64,000 nucleotides of DNA from Pseudogemmatithrix spongiicola (GTDB lineage Bacteria; Gemmatimonadota; Gemmatimonadetes; Gemmatimonadales; Gemmatimonadaceae). Below, one piece after another: positions 27,093-34,318 of this stretch (position 1 is the first letter of the stretch; the number at the start of each line of letters is the position of its first letter). The position numbers and the translations under genes were made by a program. The notes below the pieces were generated by a model that saw only the letters and a list, made by a program, of their open reading frames with translations, was not told the origin of the DNA and ran no database searches. The stretch is taken from the NCBI RefSeq assembly GCF_030623445.1, contig NZ_CP130613.1, positions 2,976,001-3,040,000 on the forward strand, read 5' to 3'.

Positions 27093-27107
27093 TACCCCCT
27101 ACGGGTA
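27093..27107 (-). promoter_or_regulatory. CsoR operator upstream of copZ
   Basis: TACCCGTAGGGGGTA on the minus strand fits the CsoR pattern TACCC-N4-GGGGTA. A related half-site, ATAGGGGGTGGGGGTATA, lies just upstream (about 27115-27132), and TTGACA at 27138-27133 may be the -35 element. The operon's own csoR makes this a consistent regulator-site pair. Confidence 0.7.
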
Positions 27108-27139
27108 TCAATTTGATATACCCCCACCCCCTATGTCAA

Positions 27140-27172
27140 GAGGCCCGGGCGCCCCCACGGCACCCGGACCTC
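27140..27172 (-). terminator. Hairpin between the lipoprotein gene and the copper operon
   Basis: 13-nt arms 27140-27152 and 27160-27172 pair with 11 Watson-Crick and 2 G-U pairs (minus strand) around a 7-nt loop. It lies downstream of the lipoprotein gene stop (27229) and ahead of the copZ promoter, a place suited to insulating the two units. There is no long T-tract. Confidence 0.4.
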
Positions 27173-27228
27173 TGGCCGCCGCAACCCGCGCGGCGGACTG
27201 ACGGGGCTCCCGCGCCCCGATCCTGCGC

Positions 27229-28146
27229 CTAGCGCGTCAGCTCCTTCACCAGCGTCCGCAGCGCTTCCTGCCAGGCCAACGGCCGTCCCGGCAGATCGTC
27301 GCGCCGACCTGCGCGGAGCGCCGCGACGTCCTCGTCCGTAATCAGCGCCGTAAGCCCGAACCCGCTCGCGACAATGCCGGTGCGCTTGGCGACGATGCCC
27401 TCGGCGCCGATGCGCAGCGCCTTGCCGTCGCGGCCGACCAGCGCGCCCGTCAGCTGGATGACCTGCACGGGCTGCTCCAGCGACGTGAGCCACGGCAGTT
27501 CCTGCACGTGCTGGCTGCCCAGCTCGACGGACTTCTGCGCCGTGAGGCCGCGCTGGCGAATCAGGTACCCGCCCACTTTAATCGTGATCACGAGCGCATG
27601 CGAGACGTCGCTGTTCGCGGTCTCCTCGGCGAACCACGACACCCAGTCGGGCGACGGACGTCCGACCTCGAGCTTCATCTGGTTCAAGTTCGGATCCCGT
27701 CCCAGCACGCTGTCGCCGCGCGCGGCGCAGTCTTCACCGACGAGGTTCCCCTCGCGCAGGCAGCCGAAGCGCACATCGGGGGGCGTGCCGCGCATCGCCG
27801 GTCGCGCACCGGCGGCGCCTGCCTCCAACAGGCGGACGGGCACCGAGCCGTTGGCCGCCGTCAGCGAGTCGAGGTAGGCGTTCATCTCGGCGAGCAACGC
27901 GGCCATCGGCGAACCGGGCGCGCCGCTCGGATCGAAGACGTCGCCTTGGCCCTCGCGCTTCTGATACGCGATCGGCGCGACACCCACGCGGGTGCTGGGC
28001 GCGGCGACCGGGGTGCTGCGAACGCCCGCATACCACGGCGCACGCGAGAGCATTGCATCGCCGACGCCGCTGCCCAGCGTGGCTCCGGTCGTGGCGCAGG
28101 CGGTCGTCAGGGCGGCAAACGCCATCAACGTACACTGGCGCAACAT
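27229..28146 (-). CDS. Lipoprotein of unknown function
   Basis: 305 residues with a signal peptide and lipobox (FAALTTAC, Cys17), so it is probably outer-membrane or periplasmic. The body contains GVAPIAYQKREGQGDVFDP, a long helical segment (AALLAEMNAYLDSLTAANG), and a beta-rich region with VSHALVITIKVGGYLIRQRG and VQVIQLTGALVGRDGKALRIGAEGI. That pattern resembles lipoproteins of the curli-export/CsgG-like or DUF799-type, but I cannot assign it. Single gene; divergent from the hydrolase downstream on the plus strand. Confidence 0.65.
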   Translation of the reverse strand: MLRQCTLMAFAALTTACATTGATLGSGVGDAMLSRAPWYAGVRSTPVAAPSTRVGVAPIAYQKREGQGDVFDPSGAPGSPMAALLAEMNAYLDSLTAANGSVPVRLLEAGAAGARPAMRGTPPDVRFGCLREGNLVGEDCAARGDSVLGRDPNLNQMKLEVGRPSPDWVSWFAEETANSDVSHALVITIKVGGYLIRQRGLTAQKSVELGSQHVQELPWLTSLEQPVQVIQLTGALVGRDGKALRIGAEGIVAKRTGIVASGFGLTALITDEDVAALRAGRRDDLPGRPLAWQEALRTLVKELTR

Positions 28147-28376
28147 GGGTGACTCCGTCAGAGTGGAAGTGACGGATCCACGATGGCGACGATCGCTTAC
28201 GGGAGAGCCTGAACGCCCATGCTGAAGCTTCGCTCGTACTTCTCATGAACCCGGACGGCTTCACTACGTCGCTCACCGCGCGCGAGTGTCAGGAGCGGGA
28301 CGCGCATGGCTGCTTCGTGCAAGGGACCCACCGTCGATCGGGACGCCGATCAAGCGGCGCTTAGTAGATTCCGCGC

Positions 28377-29309
28377 GTGCCTCCAAGCGCCGCCGAGCCC
28401 CCCTCCGCCAAAGACCGCCTCGCCGAGTGGCGCCGCTCGCGCCCGCGGACCCCGGCGCTCCAACGCCGCACCGTCCGTGCGCGCGGCCTCGACTTCGCCG
28501 TGCGCATGTCGCCGCCCGTCGCCGGCGAGGTCCCGCTCGTCGCCGTCAACGGCGGCATGATCTACGGCCACGAGCTGCTGTGGCCGACCTTCGCGCCCTT
28601 CGCCGAGTACCGACAGGTCATCCTCTACGACCAGCGCGGCCGCGGCGCGTCGGCCGCGCCGCCGGGCGCGCGGGCGGCGCGCGTCGAGCACGATGCGCTC
28701 GACCTCCAGGCGCTGCGCGAAGCGCTGGAGATCCCGCAGTGGGACATCGCCGCACATTCCTGGGGCGGCGGCATCGCCCTGCTCGGCGCCGCGCACGACA
28801 TCGCCGGCGTCCGCCGCGTCGTCACGTTCGATGCCGTCGGACCCACCTCGCGCTGGCTCGACGGCCTGCATGCCCGCGCGCTGGCCTTCCTGCTCTCGCG
28901 CGACCGCCGCACGGAGTACGAAGCGCTCGCCGTGCTCGATCCGACCGCGCTGCATCGTGACGACCCGGAGGCCCACGCGCACTACAGCCGCGCGCTATAC
29001 CCGGCGTGGTTCTTCGACGAGTCGGCGATGCTCGCACCGCCCCCGCTATCCATCAGTGCCACCGGTGCCGCCGTCGCCGCGCGGTTGCGCCGCGAAGGCT
29101 ACGACTGGCGCGACACGCTCGCGCGCATCCAGGCGCCCGTCCTGCTCATCCACGGCGAGCAGGATTGCGTCCCCGTCGAGGAAGCCGAGGCGCTCGCGAA
29201 GGTCATCACGCGCGCCCACGTGTTGCGCGTGCCGCAGTGCGGCCACATGCCGTTCTTCGAATGGCCGGCGATGGTCTTCGAAGCCGCGCTGCGGTTCTTG
29301 CGCGCATGA
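28377..29309 (+). CDS. Alpha/beta hydrolase (proline iminopeptidase-like)
   Basis: 310-residue alpha/beta-hydrolase. Oxyanion region VAVNGGMIYGHELLWP, DQRGRGAS, nucleophile elbow AHSWGGG, acid in HGEQDCVPVEE and the histidine in CGHMPFFEWP are all present. DQRGRG-type motifs and the C-terminal layout are shared with proline iminopeptidases. GTG 28377 is the annotated start. A signal peptide is not evident. Its stop overlaps the start codon of the matrixin-like gene (ATGA), so the two are coupled. Confidence 0.8.
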   Translation: MPPSAAEPPSAKDRLAEWRRSRPRTPALQRRTVRARGLDFAVRMSPPVAGEVPLVAVNGGMIYGHELLWPTFAPFAEYRQVILYDQRGRGASAAPPGARAARVEHDALDLQALREALEIPQWDIAAHSWGGGIALLGAAHDIAGVRRVVTFDAVGPTSRWLDGLHARALAFLLSRDRRTEYEALAVLDPTALHRDDPEAHAHYSRALYPAWFFDESAMLAPPPLSISATGAAVAARLRREGYDWRDTLARIQAPVLLIHGEQDCVPVEEAEALAKVITRAHVLRVPQCGHMPFFEWPAMVFEAALRFLRA

Positions 29310-30028
29310 GGCCCATCATCGCCGTCCTCGCGCTCGTCGCCTGCAGCGGCTCCGATACCGCGCCGCGCGCGCGGCACATCGTCGTCGAGGAGGACGCGCC
29401 CGCCGCGCTCAGCGCATCGGGCGAACTCGAAGCTTCCGGCTCCCCCGCCCCCGAGCGCGATCCCGTCGCGATCGCCGCGGCGCTCGACCTGCGTGCGCCG
29501 GATACCTACCTGCCCGAGCTGCTCGAGATGCGCGACGGCTGGAGCTATCGCTGGCGTGACCGCTCGCTCGAACCGATGCGCGTGTGGATCGAACCCTCGA
29601 GCCTCGGGGGCTACACGCCGGACTTCGCGCGTGAAGTCGAGGCCGCGTTCGAAGCTTGGGCGCGCATCGGCCTGCCCTTCGTGTTCACGTTCGTCCGCGA
29701 CTCCGCGCGCGCGGAGGTGCACGTCACGTGGGTGGAGCGCTTCGAGGGCCGCATGACCGGCCGTACGATGTGGCGGCACGACGAGCATGGTTGGATCACC
29801 GCCGGCTCCATCCAGCTCTCGCTGCAGTTGCCCGACGGCCGCCCCGTCGTGCGCGAAGGCGTCCGCGCCGTCGCGCTGCACGAAGTGGGGCATCTCATCG
29901 GCCTCGACCATCCCGAGGACGCCACGAGCGTGATGTCGGCGCAGGTATTCGTCACGGACATGAGCGAGGCGGACCGCCGCACGGCCCGCCTCGTCTACGA
30001 CCTGCCGCCCGGGCGCATCCGGCCCTGA
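29306..30028 (+). CDS. Matrixin-type zinc metalloprotease, lipoprotein
   Basis: 240-residue secreted lipoprotein (lipobox LVAC, Cys13) with a metzincin catalytic domain: zinc site HEVGHLIGLDH at 192-202 and the Met-turn methionine at 210 (SVM). The upstream beta-strand blocks MRVWIEP and FAREVEAAFEAWARIGLPFVF match matrixin folds. No pro-peptide cysteine switch is obvious. ATG 29306 overlaps the upstream hydrolase stop. Probably processes periplasmic or surface proteins; target unknown. Confidence 0.82.
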   Translation: MRPIIAVLALVACSGSDTAPRARHIVVEEDAPAALSASGELEASGSPAPERDPVAIAAALDLRAPDTYLPELLEMRDGWSYRWRDRSLEPMRVWIEPSSLGGYTPDFAREVEAAFEAWARIGLPFVFTFVRDSARAEVHVTWVERFEGRMTGRTMWRHDEHGWITAGSIQLSLQLPDGRPVVREGVRAVALHEVGHLIGLDHPEDATSVMSAQVFVTDMSEADRRTARLVYDLPPGRIRP

Positions 30029-30041
30029 GCAGACGCCGCGC

Positions 30042-31238
30042 CTATTCCCGCGGCGCGTCTCCACGCTTGAAGACCACCGTGCGCGTGTCGCGCGCACGGA
30101 TCACCCGCAGCCGCGTCTCGTCGCGATCGTCCAGCGACAGCATGCGCACCACCACCAGCGGGGACGTCGCGGTATTCCCGTCGACGGAGAGGATGACGTC
30201 ACCGCTCTTGAGCCCCGCCGCGGCAGCGGCTGACCCGGGGGCCACTTCGTTCACGAGCACCCCCTCGGTGCCGCTGCGGAGCCCGAGCACGTTGCGCCAG
30301 TCATCGTCGAGCTGCCGCAGCTGCGCGCCATTGTAGTAGGCGAACTCGCTCGTCGCGCCGCGCGTGTAGCCGAACACATACACCCCCGGCGTGGCCGGAG
30401 CGGCCGGCGGCACGGGCGGCGTGGGCGCCGCGGTCGCCGTCGGCGCGTTCGGCGCGGCGGGCGGCGGCGGCGGCGGGTTCGGCGAGCGCACGAGCGCCGT
30501 GCGCGGCGTCGGCAGCACCGTCACCACGCGGTTGCCCTGGCCGTCGGAGGTATCGCGCACCCACACGCGGGCGATCGTCCCCATGCGCAGCGGCTGCATC
30601 ACGCGCTCATACTCCGGGCACGCCGGATCCATCCGCGGCGTCCCCTGCCCCACCACCACGGGCACCTCGCGCTCCAATCCATCGCGCTGGATGCGCACGA
30701 CGATACGGCGCCCCGGCTCCAGCAGATCACCGAGCCGCGGCATGCCGTTGGAGAAATCGCGGCCGGCGATGCTGATCAACCGGTCCCCGGCCTGCAGGCC
30801 CGCCGTCGCCGCCGGCGAGCCGGGCTCGACGCTCGCGATGTTCGCCACCGAGCGCGCCACGCGCCCATCCCGCATGTCCAAGTCGTTGTCGATCGTCACG
30901 CCCAGATGCCCACGTGGCGGCGCGATGCGCTGCTCCAGGCAGCGCGACTCGATCACGCTCATCACGGCGAACGCCTCGCGCGCGGTACGCGCCAACTGCT
31001 GCTCGATGTTACGCCGCGTGCCCGCCTCCGATTCCGGCGTGGCGGCCAGCTCGCGCAGTAGCCGCGCCTCTCGGGCCCGCAGCTCGTTCACGAGCCGCAG
31101 CATCTCCTCCGCGTTGGCGTCAGCCGCACGCGTCCGCGCCATCGCCGGCGACGTGGCGCTCACCGACGTTTGCTGCGCGAACGCCGGCGTCGCGACCAGC
31201 GCCAGCACCGCCGTCGCCCGAAGACCGATCGCGCGCAT
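30042..31238 (-). CDS. Exported protein with two PDZ domains
   Basis: 398 residues. It has a signal peptide (ATAVLALVATPAFAQ) and a helical N-terminal region (EEMLRLVNELRAREARLLREL) of likely coiled-coil type. PDZ 1 follows (HLGVTIDND through EPGSPAATAGLQAGDRLISI), then a Pro/Ala-rich spacer and PDZ 2 (NEVAPGSAAAAAGLKSGDVILSVDG). There is no protease domain. Its ATG overlaps the anti-sigma stop by one base, so it belongs to the sigma/anti-sigma operon. It could take part in sensing envelope stress, by analogy with PDZ-regulated sigma-E circuits; that is inference. Confidence 0.8.
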   Translation of the reverse strand: MRAIGLRATAVLALVATPAFAQQTSVSATSPAMARTRAADANAEEMLRLVNELRAREARLLRELAATPESEAGTRRNIEQQLARTAREAFAVMSVIESRCLEQRIAPPRGHLGVTIDNDLDMRDGRVARSVANIASVEPGSPAATAGLQAGDRLISIAGRDFSNGMPRLGDLLEPGRRIVVRIQRDGLEREVPVVVGQGTPRMDPACPEYERVMQPLRMGTIARVWVRDTSDGQGNRVVTVLPTPRTALVRSPNPPPPPPAAPNAPTATAAPTPPVPPAAPATPGVYVFGYTRGATSEFAYYNGAQLRQLDDDWRNVLGLRSGTEGVLVNEVAPGSAAAAAGLKSGDVILSVDGNTATSPLVVVRMLSLDDRDETRLRVIRARDTRTVVFKRGDAPRE

Positions 31239-31969
31239 CAGTAGCGCTCCAACCGGCGCGTGTCCGGCATCGACGCGCCGAGTTCGCGCAGCGTCGCCTC
31301 GCGCGCACCCAGCGTGGTGAGATAGTACTGGTTCAGCATCGGATCCTGCGGTGCGCGATACAGCGCGGCTCGCGTCAGCGCGGCGATCTCGTCGAGCGCG
31401 GCGAGGCGCGCCTCGTAGGTCTCGCGATTGAGTCCGATGAACCGCGACGTCGTGTCCTGCGACGCGAGGAACGCCGCTGCCGATTGGTACTGTTGCTGCG
31501 CCACGGTCAGCGCCCGCACGGCGTCGTCCGGCGAGCGATAGCTGGCCACCGGCGCCGCCGCGGCGATCGAGGTCGGATCGAAGCCCGGCAGCTCGGGTGC
31601 CGTCATGCGGCCCACGGCCCCACCGCCGACGGTCAACGCGAGACCCGCCGCGATGCGCATCGCCCACACCTGTAGCGTCGGCTTGCGACGGTCCAGCGCG
31701 ATGACACGCGGATCCTCCTGCACGCGCGCGCCAGCGCCGGCGGGCGGCGCATCCACGATCAGCCCGGCCGCGCGCAGCTGCGGACCCAGTTGCGACCAGG
31801 CCGTGAGCGGCTCGTTGGGGACGGGTGCCATCGCCGACATCCGCGCGAGACGACGGTACGCCGCCACCTCGGCCCGGCAATCCCAGCAGCCGGCCAAGTG
31901 CGTCGCTTCGTCGGGGGTCGGCGTCTCGTCCGCAATCGCGGCGAGACGGTCAATCGAGAGGTGTGACAT
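31238..31969 (-). CDS. Anti-sigma factor with zinc-finger motif and membrane helix
   Basis: 243-residue ZAS-type anti-sigma protein. The N-terminal HLAGCWDC gives the H-x3-C-x2-C zinc motif (with an upstream His at 3 in MSHLS). One transmembrane segment (WAMRIAAGLALTVGGGAVGRM) is at about 105-125, and a long helical periplasmic domain follows. It overlaps the sigma-factor gene by 20 nt and presumably holds that sigma at the membrane. Release by proteolysis is expected by family analogy only. Confidence 0.8.
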   Translation of the reverse strand: MSHLSIDRLAAIADETPTPDEATHLAGCWDCRAEVAAYRRLARMSAMAPVPNEPLTAWSQLGPQLRAAGLIVDAPPAGAGARVQEDPRVIALDRRKPTLQVWAMRIAAGLALTVGGGAVGRMTAPELPGFDPTSIAAAAPVASYRSPDDAVRALTVAQQQYQSAAAFLASQDTTSRFIGLNRETYEARLAALDEIAALTRAALYRAPQDPMLNQYYLTTLGAREATLRELGASMPDTRRLERY

Positions 31970-32525
31970 AGTTCCGGTCCTGCGCCGGCGAGGAGACGTC
32001 TACGAGATGCGCGAGCAGCCGGCGGAGCTTCGCGCGCGCCTTGAACAGTTGAGACTTCGACCCGCCCGAGGTGATGCCCAGCTCCTGCGCGATCTCCTCG
32101 TGCGTGTAGCCCTCGATGTCGTGCAGCACGAACACCGCGCGCGCACCGGGGGACAGCTTCTGGACGGCTTCGTCGATGGACTGCGCGAGGAACGAACGGT
32201 CCATGTCCTCGTCCACCGCGACGGTATCGTCTTCGATCCCTACTTCGAGCTTGGCGATCCGCCGCACCGAACGCAGCGCGTTCAGCGTGCGGTTCACCGC
32301 GATGCGATGCGCCCAGGTCGAGAACTGCGAGTCGCCCCGCCATGTCGGCAACGCCCGGAAGATCTGGATCCAGACCTCTTGGGCGATGTCGGCCGCTTGG
32401 TCAGGGTCGCCGACCAACCGGCGCACCACGGCGTCGATGCGCGGCGCATGCGCGACCCACAGGGCGCGCATTGCCGATTCGTCGCCGTTGATGGCGCGTC
32501 GGATGGTGAGGGGGTCGGTGGCCAT
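31950..32525 (-). CDS. ECF-type RNA polymerase sigma factor
   Basis: 191-residue extracytoplasmic-function sigma factor: region 2 (AADIAQEVWIQIFRALPTW and FSTWAHRIAVNRTLNALR) and region 4 with its helix-turn-helix (HDIEGYTHEEIAQELGITSGGSKSQLFKAR, written here in two parts as HDIEGYTHEEIAQELGIT and GGSKSQLFKAR). First gene of sigma > anti-sigma > PDZ protein. ECF systems usually autoregulate; I did not identify a clear recognition motif upstream. Confidence 0.9.
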   Translation of the reverse strand: MATDPLTIRRAINGDESAMRALWVAHAPRIDAVVRRLVGDPDQAADIAQEVWIQIFRALPTWRGDSQFSTWAHRIAVNRTLNALRSVRRIAKLEVGIEDDTVAVDEDMDRSFLAQSIDEAVQKLSPGARAVFVLHDIEGYTHEEIAQELGITSGGSKSQLFKARAKLRRLLAHLVDVSSPAQDRNYVTPLD

Positions 32526-32663
32526 CGGGTACGCTCAATCTGTCACGGGAGGGCGCGGAAGGGTTGCCGCCCCCCGTACGAGGATGCCCTCGGATCGGTG
32601 ACGCCCCCCTGGGTCCGAAGGTCGTTACCTTGAGGAATCTGCCCCCTCCCTACCGCCCCTGCC

Positions 32664-33956
32664 GTGCTGCTCTCCGCCCTCTTCAGCCTCGCCCTCGTCG
32701 GTGACCCGGTGCCCGTCCGTGCCCCTCGCACGGTCGGGATGGCGGCGGACCGTCTCGCCGAGGTGGACCGGATCGTGACGGCCGGCCAACGGGCGGGGGC
32801 GTATCCCGGCGCTGCCGTCATCATCGGCCGCCGAGGGGCCGTCGTGCACCAGAAGGGCTACGGCCGCTTGGCCTGGGGAACCGACGCGCCACCGGTGGAC
32901 CCCGCGCGCAGCGTGTACGACCTCGCCTCGCTCACCAAGGCCGTCTGCCTCACGACGGCGGCGATGATCCTCTACGACGAAGGCAAGCTGCCGCTCGACC
33001 TCAAGGTCCAGACGGTGCTGCCGGAGTTTACGGGCCGTTGGAAGGAGCGCGTGACCGTGGCACACCTGCTCACGCATCGCTCCGGTCTGCCGCCCGGTCG
33101 CCGCATCGCCGAGACGGCGACGAATCCGGCGCAGGCGCGCGAGCAGGTGCTCACCACGCGGCTCAACTCGATGCCCGGTGGCGTCACCGACTACACGGAC
33201 CTCGGCCCCATGGTCCTTGGCTGGACCATCGAGCGCGTGAGCGGCATGCCGCTCGACCGGTTCTGCAAGACGCGCATCTTCGAACCGCTGGGCATGACGC
33301 AGACGACGTATCTGCCGCCAACGGCCTGGCGCGACCGCATCGCGCCGACGGAGATGTATCCACCCCGCGGGTATCCGCTCCGCGGCGAGGTGCACGACGC
33401 GTCGGCGTGGGCGCTCGGCGGCGTGAGCGGCAACGCCGGCTTGTTCGGCACGGCCTCCGACCTCGCGATCTTCGCGCAGATGATGGTGAACCGCGGCACG
33501 TACGGCGGGACGCGCTTGCTCGCCGACTCCACGGTGCGCCGCTTCACCTCGCTGCAGGCCGGCAACCGGACCTTCGGCTGGATGATTGCCTCCGGCGAGC
33601 AGGGGTCGGGCGAGTTCCTCTCCGAGCGCACCTACGGGCATGCGGGCTACACGGGCACATCCATATGGATCGACCCCGATCGCGAGCTCTTCGTCATCAT
33701 CCTCAGCAACCGCGTCCACGACCCGCGCACGGTGCGCGCCGGCGTCATCATGGCGGACGTGCGACACGACGTCGCCGACGCCGCCGCGCTCGCCATCACC
33801 GACGACCGCACGCTGGCGCAGGTGGGCTGGCCACGGGACTTCCGCGTGGACCAGCGCCCCGACTGGAACCCTCGCACACGCGCGCTGATTCGTCGTCCAA
33901 CGACCATGCCGCGCGCCGCGGCCGCGTCGAGCCCCAACAACTCCGCGCAGCAGTGA
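32664..33956 (+). CDS. Serine hydrolase, class C beta-lactamase-like
   Basis: 430-residue exported penicillin-binding-protein-like hydrolase with a short N-terminal signal (LLSALFSLALVGD). The nucleophile motif SxxK is SLTK at 89-92, the YxN-equivalent is YTD, and HAGYTGTS provides the KTG-like box. These enzymes include esterases and D-amino peptidases; the YxN change and HAG box fit the esterase/EstB-like group rather than a true beta-lactamase. The stop overlaps the start of the Fe-S factor gene. Substrate unknown. Confidence 0.85.
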   Translation: MLLSALFSLALVGDPVPVRAPRTVGMAADRLAEVDRIVTAGQRAGAYPGAAVIIGRRGAVVHQKGYGRLAWGTDAPPVDPARSVYDLASLTKAVCLTTAAMILYDEGKLPLDLKVQTVLPEFTGRWKERVTVAHLLTHRSGLPPGRRIAETATNPAQAREQVLTTRLNSMPGGVTDYTDLGPMVLGWTIERVSGMPLDRFCKTRIFEPLGMTQTTYLPPTAWRDRIAPTEMYPPRGYPLRGEVHDASAWALGGVSGNAGLFGTASDLAIFAQMMVNRGTYGGTRLLADSTVRRFTSLQAGNRTFGWMIASGEQGSGEFLSERTYGHAGYTGTSIWIDPDRELFVIILSNRVHDPRTVRAGVIMADVRHDVADAAALAITDDRTLAQVGWPRDFRVDQRPDWNPRTRALIRRPTTMPRAAAASSPNNSAQQ

Positions 33957-34318
33957 GCGACTCCGAAACCCCGACCCCCGCGCCGACCCCCGCGCCGACC
34001 CCCGCGCCAGCACCGAGCGGCAGCATCACCGAAGACCAGGTGAAGCTGGCGCTGCGGCGCGTGAAGGATCCCGAGCTCAATCTCAACATCCTCGATCTCG
34101 GGCTCATCTACGGCATCGCCGTCGAGGGCAACGACGTGAAGATCGATATGTCGCTCACGTCGCCGGGCTGCCCATCGGGGCCGGAGATCATGACCGACGC
34201 CGAGAATCAGCTGAAGGCGATGGAGGGCATCGGCACCGTATCCATGAACCTCGTGTGGTCGCCGCCGTGGACGCCGGATCGCATCGAGCCGCGCGTACGC
34301 GCGTATCTCGGGTTCTAG
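33953..34318 (+). CDS. MIP18/SufT-like metal-sulfur cluster assembly factor
   Basis: 121-residue DUF59 protein involved in Fe-S cluster maturation or delivery. Core motifs are VKDPELNLNILDLGLIYGI and SLTSPGCPSGPEI with the conserved Cys. An N-terminal Thr/Pro/Ala repeat tail (TPAPTPAPTPAPAP) is encoded by tandem 12-nt units and is probably a flexible linker. The GTG start overlaps the hydrolase stop. The last base of its stop is shared with the convergent kinase gene around CTAG. Confidence 0.85.
   Translation: MSDSETPTPAPTPAPTPAPAPSGSITEDQVKLALRRVKDPELNLNILDLGLIYGIAVEGNDVKIDMSLTSPGCPSGPEIMTDAENQLKAMEGIGTVSMNLVWSPPWTPDRIEPRVRAYLGF

Noticed and set aside
28306-28560. Small plus-strand frame before the alpha/beta hydrolase
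   Set aside because: Overlaps the hydrolase start in another frame and has Pro/Ser/Arg low-complexity sequence.
30042-31880. Longer 612-codon version of the PDZ protein
   Set aside because: The upstream extension is a shadow of the anti-sigma gene; ATG 31238 gives a signal peptide and a coupled start.
33960-34012. Tandem 12-nt repeat as a regulatory element
   Set aside because: It is inside the coding frame and gives the Thr/Pro/Ala linker of the Fe-S factor.
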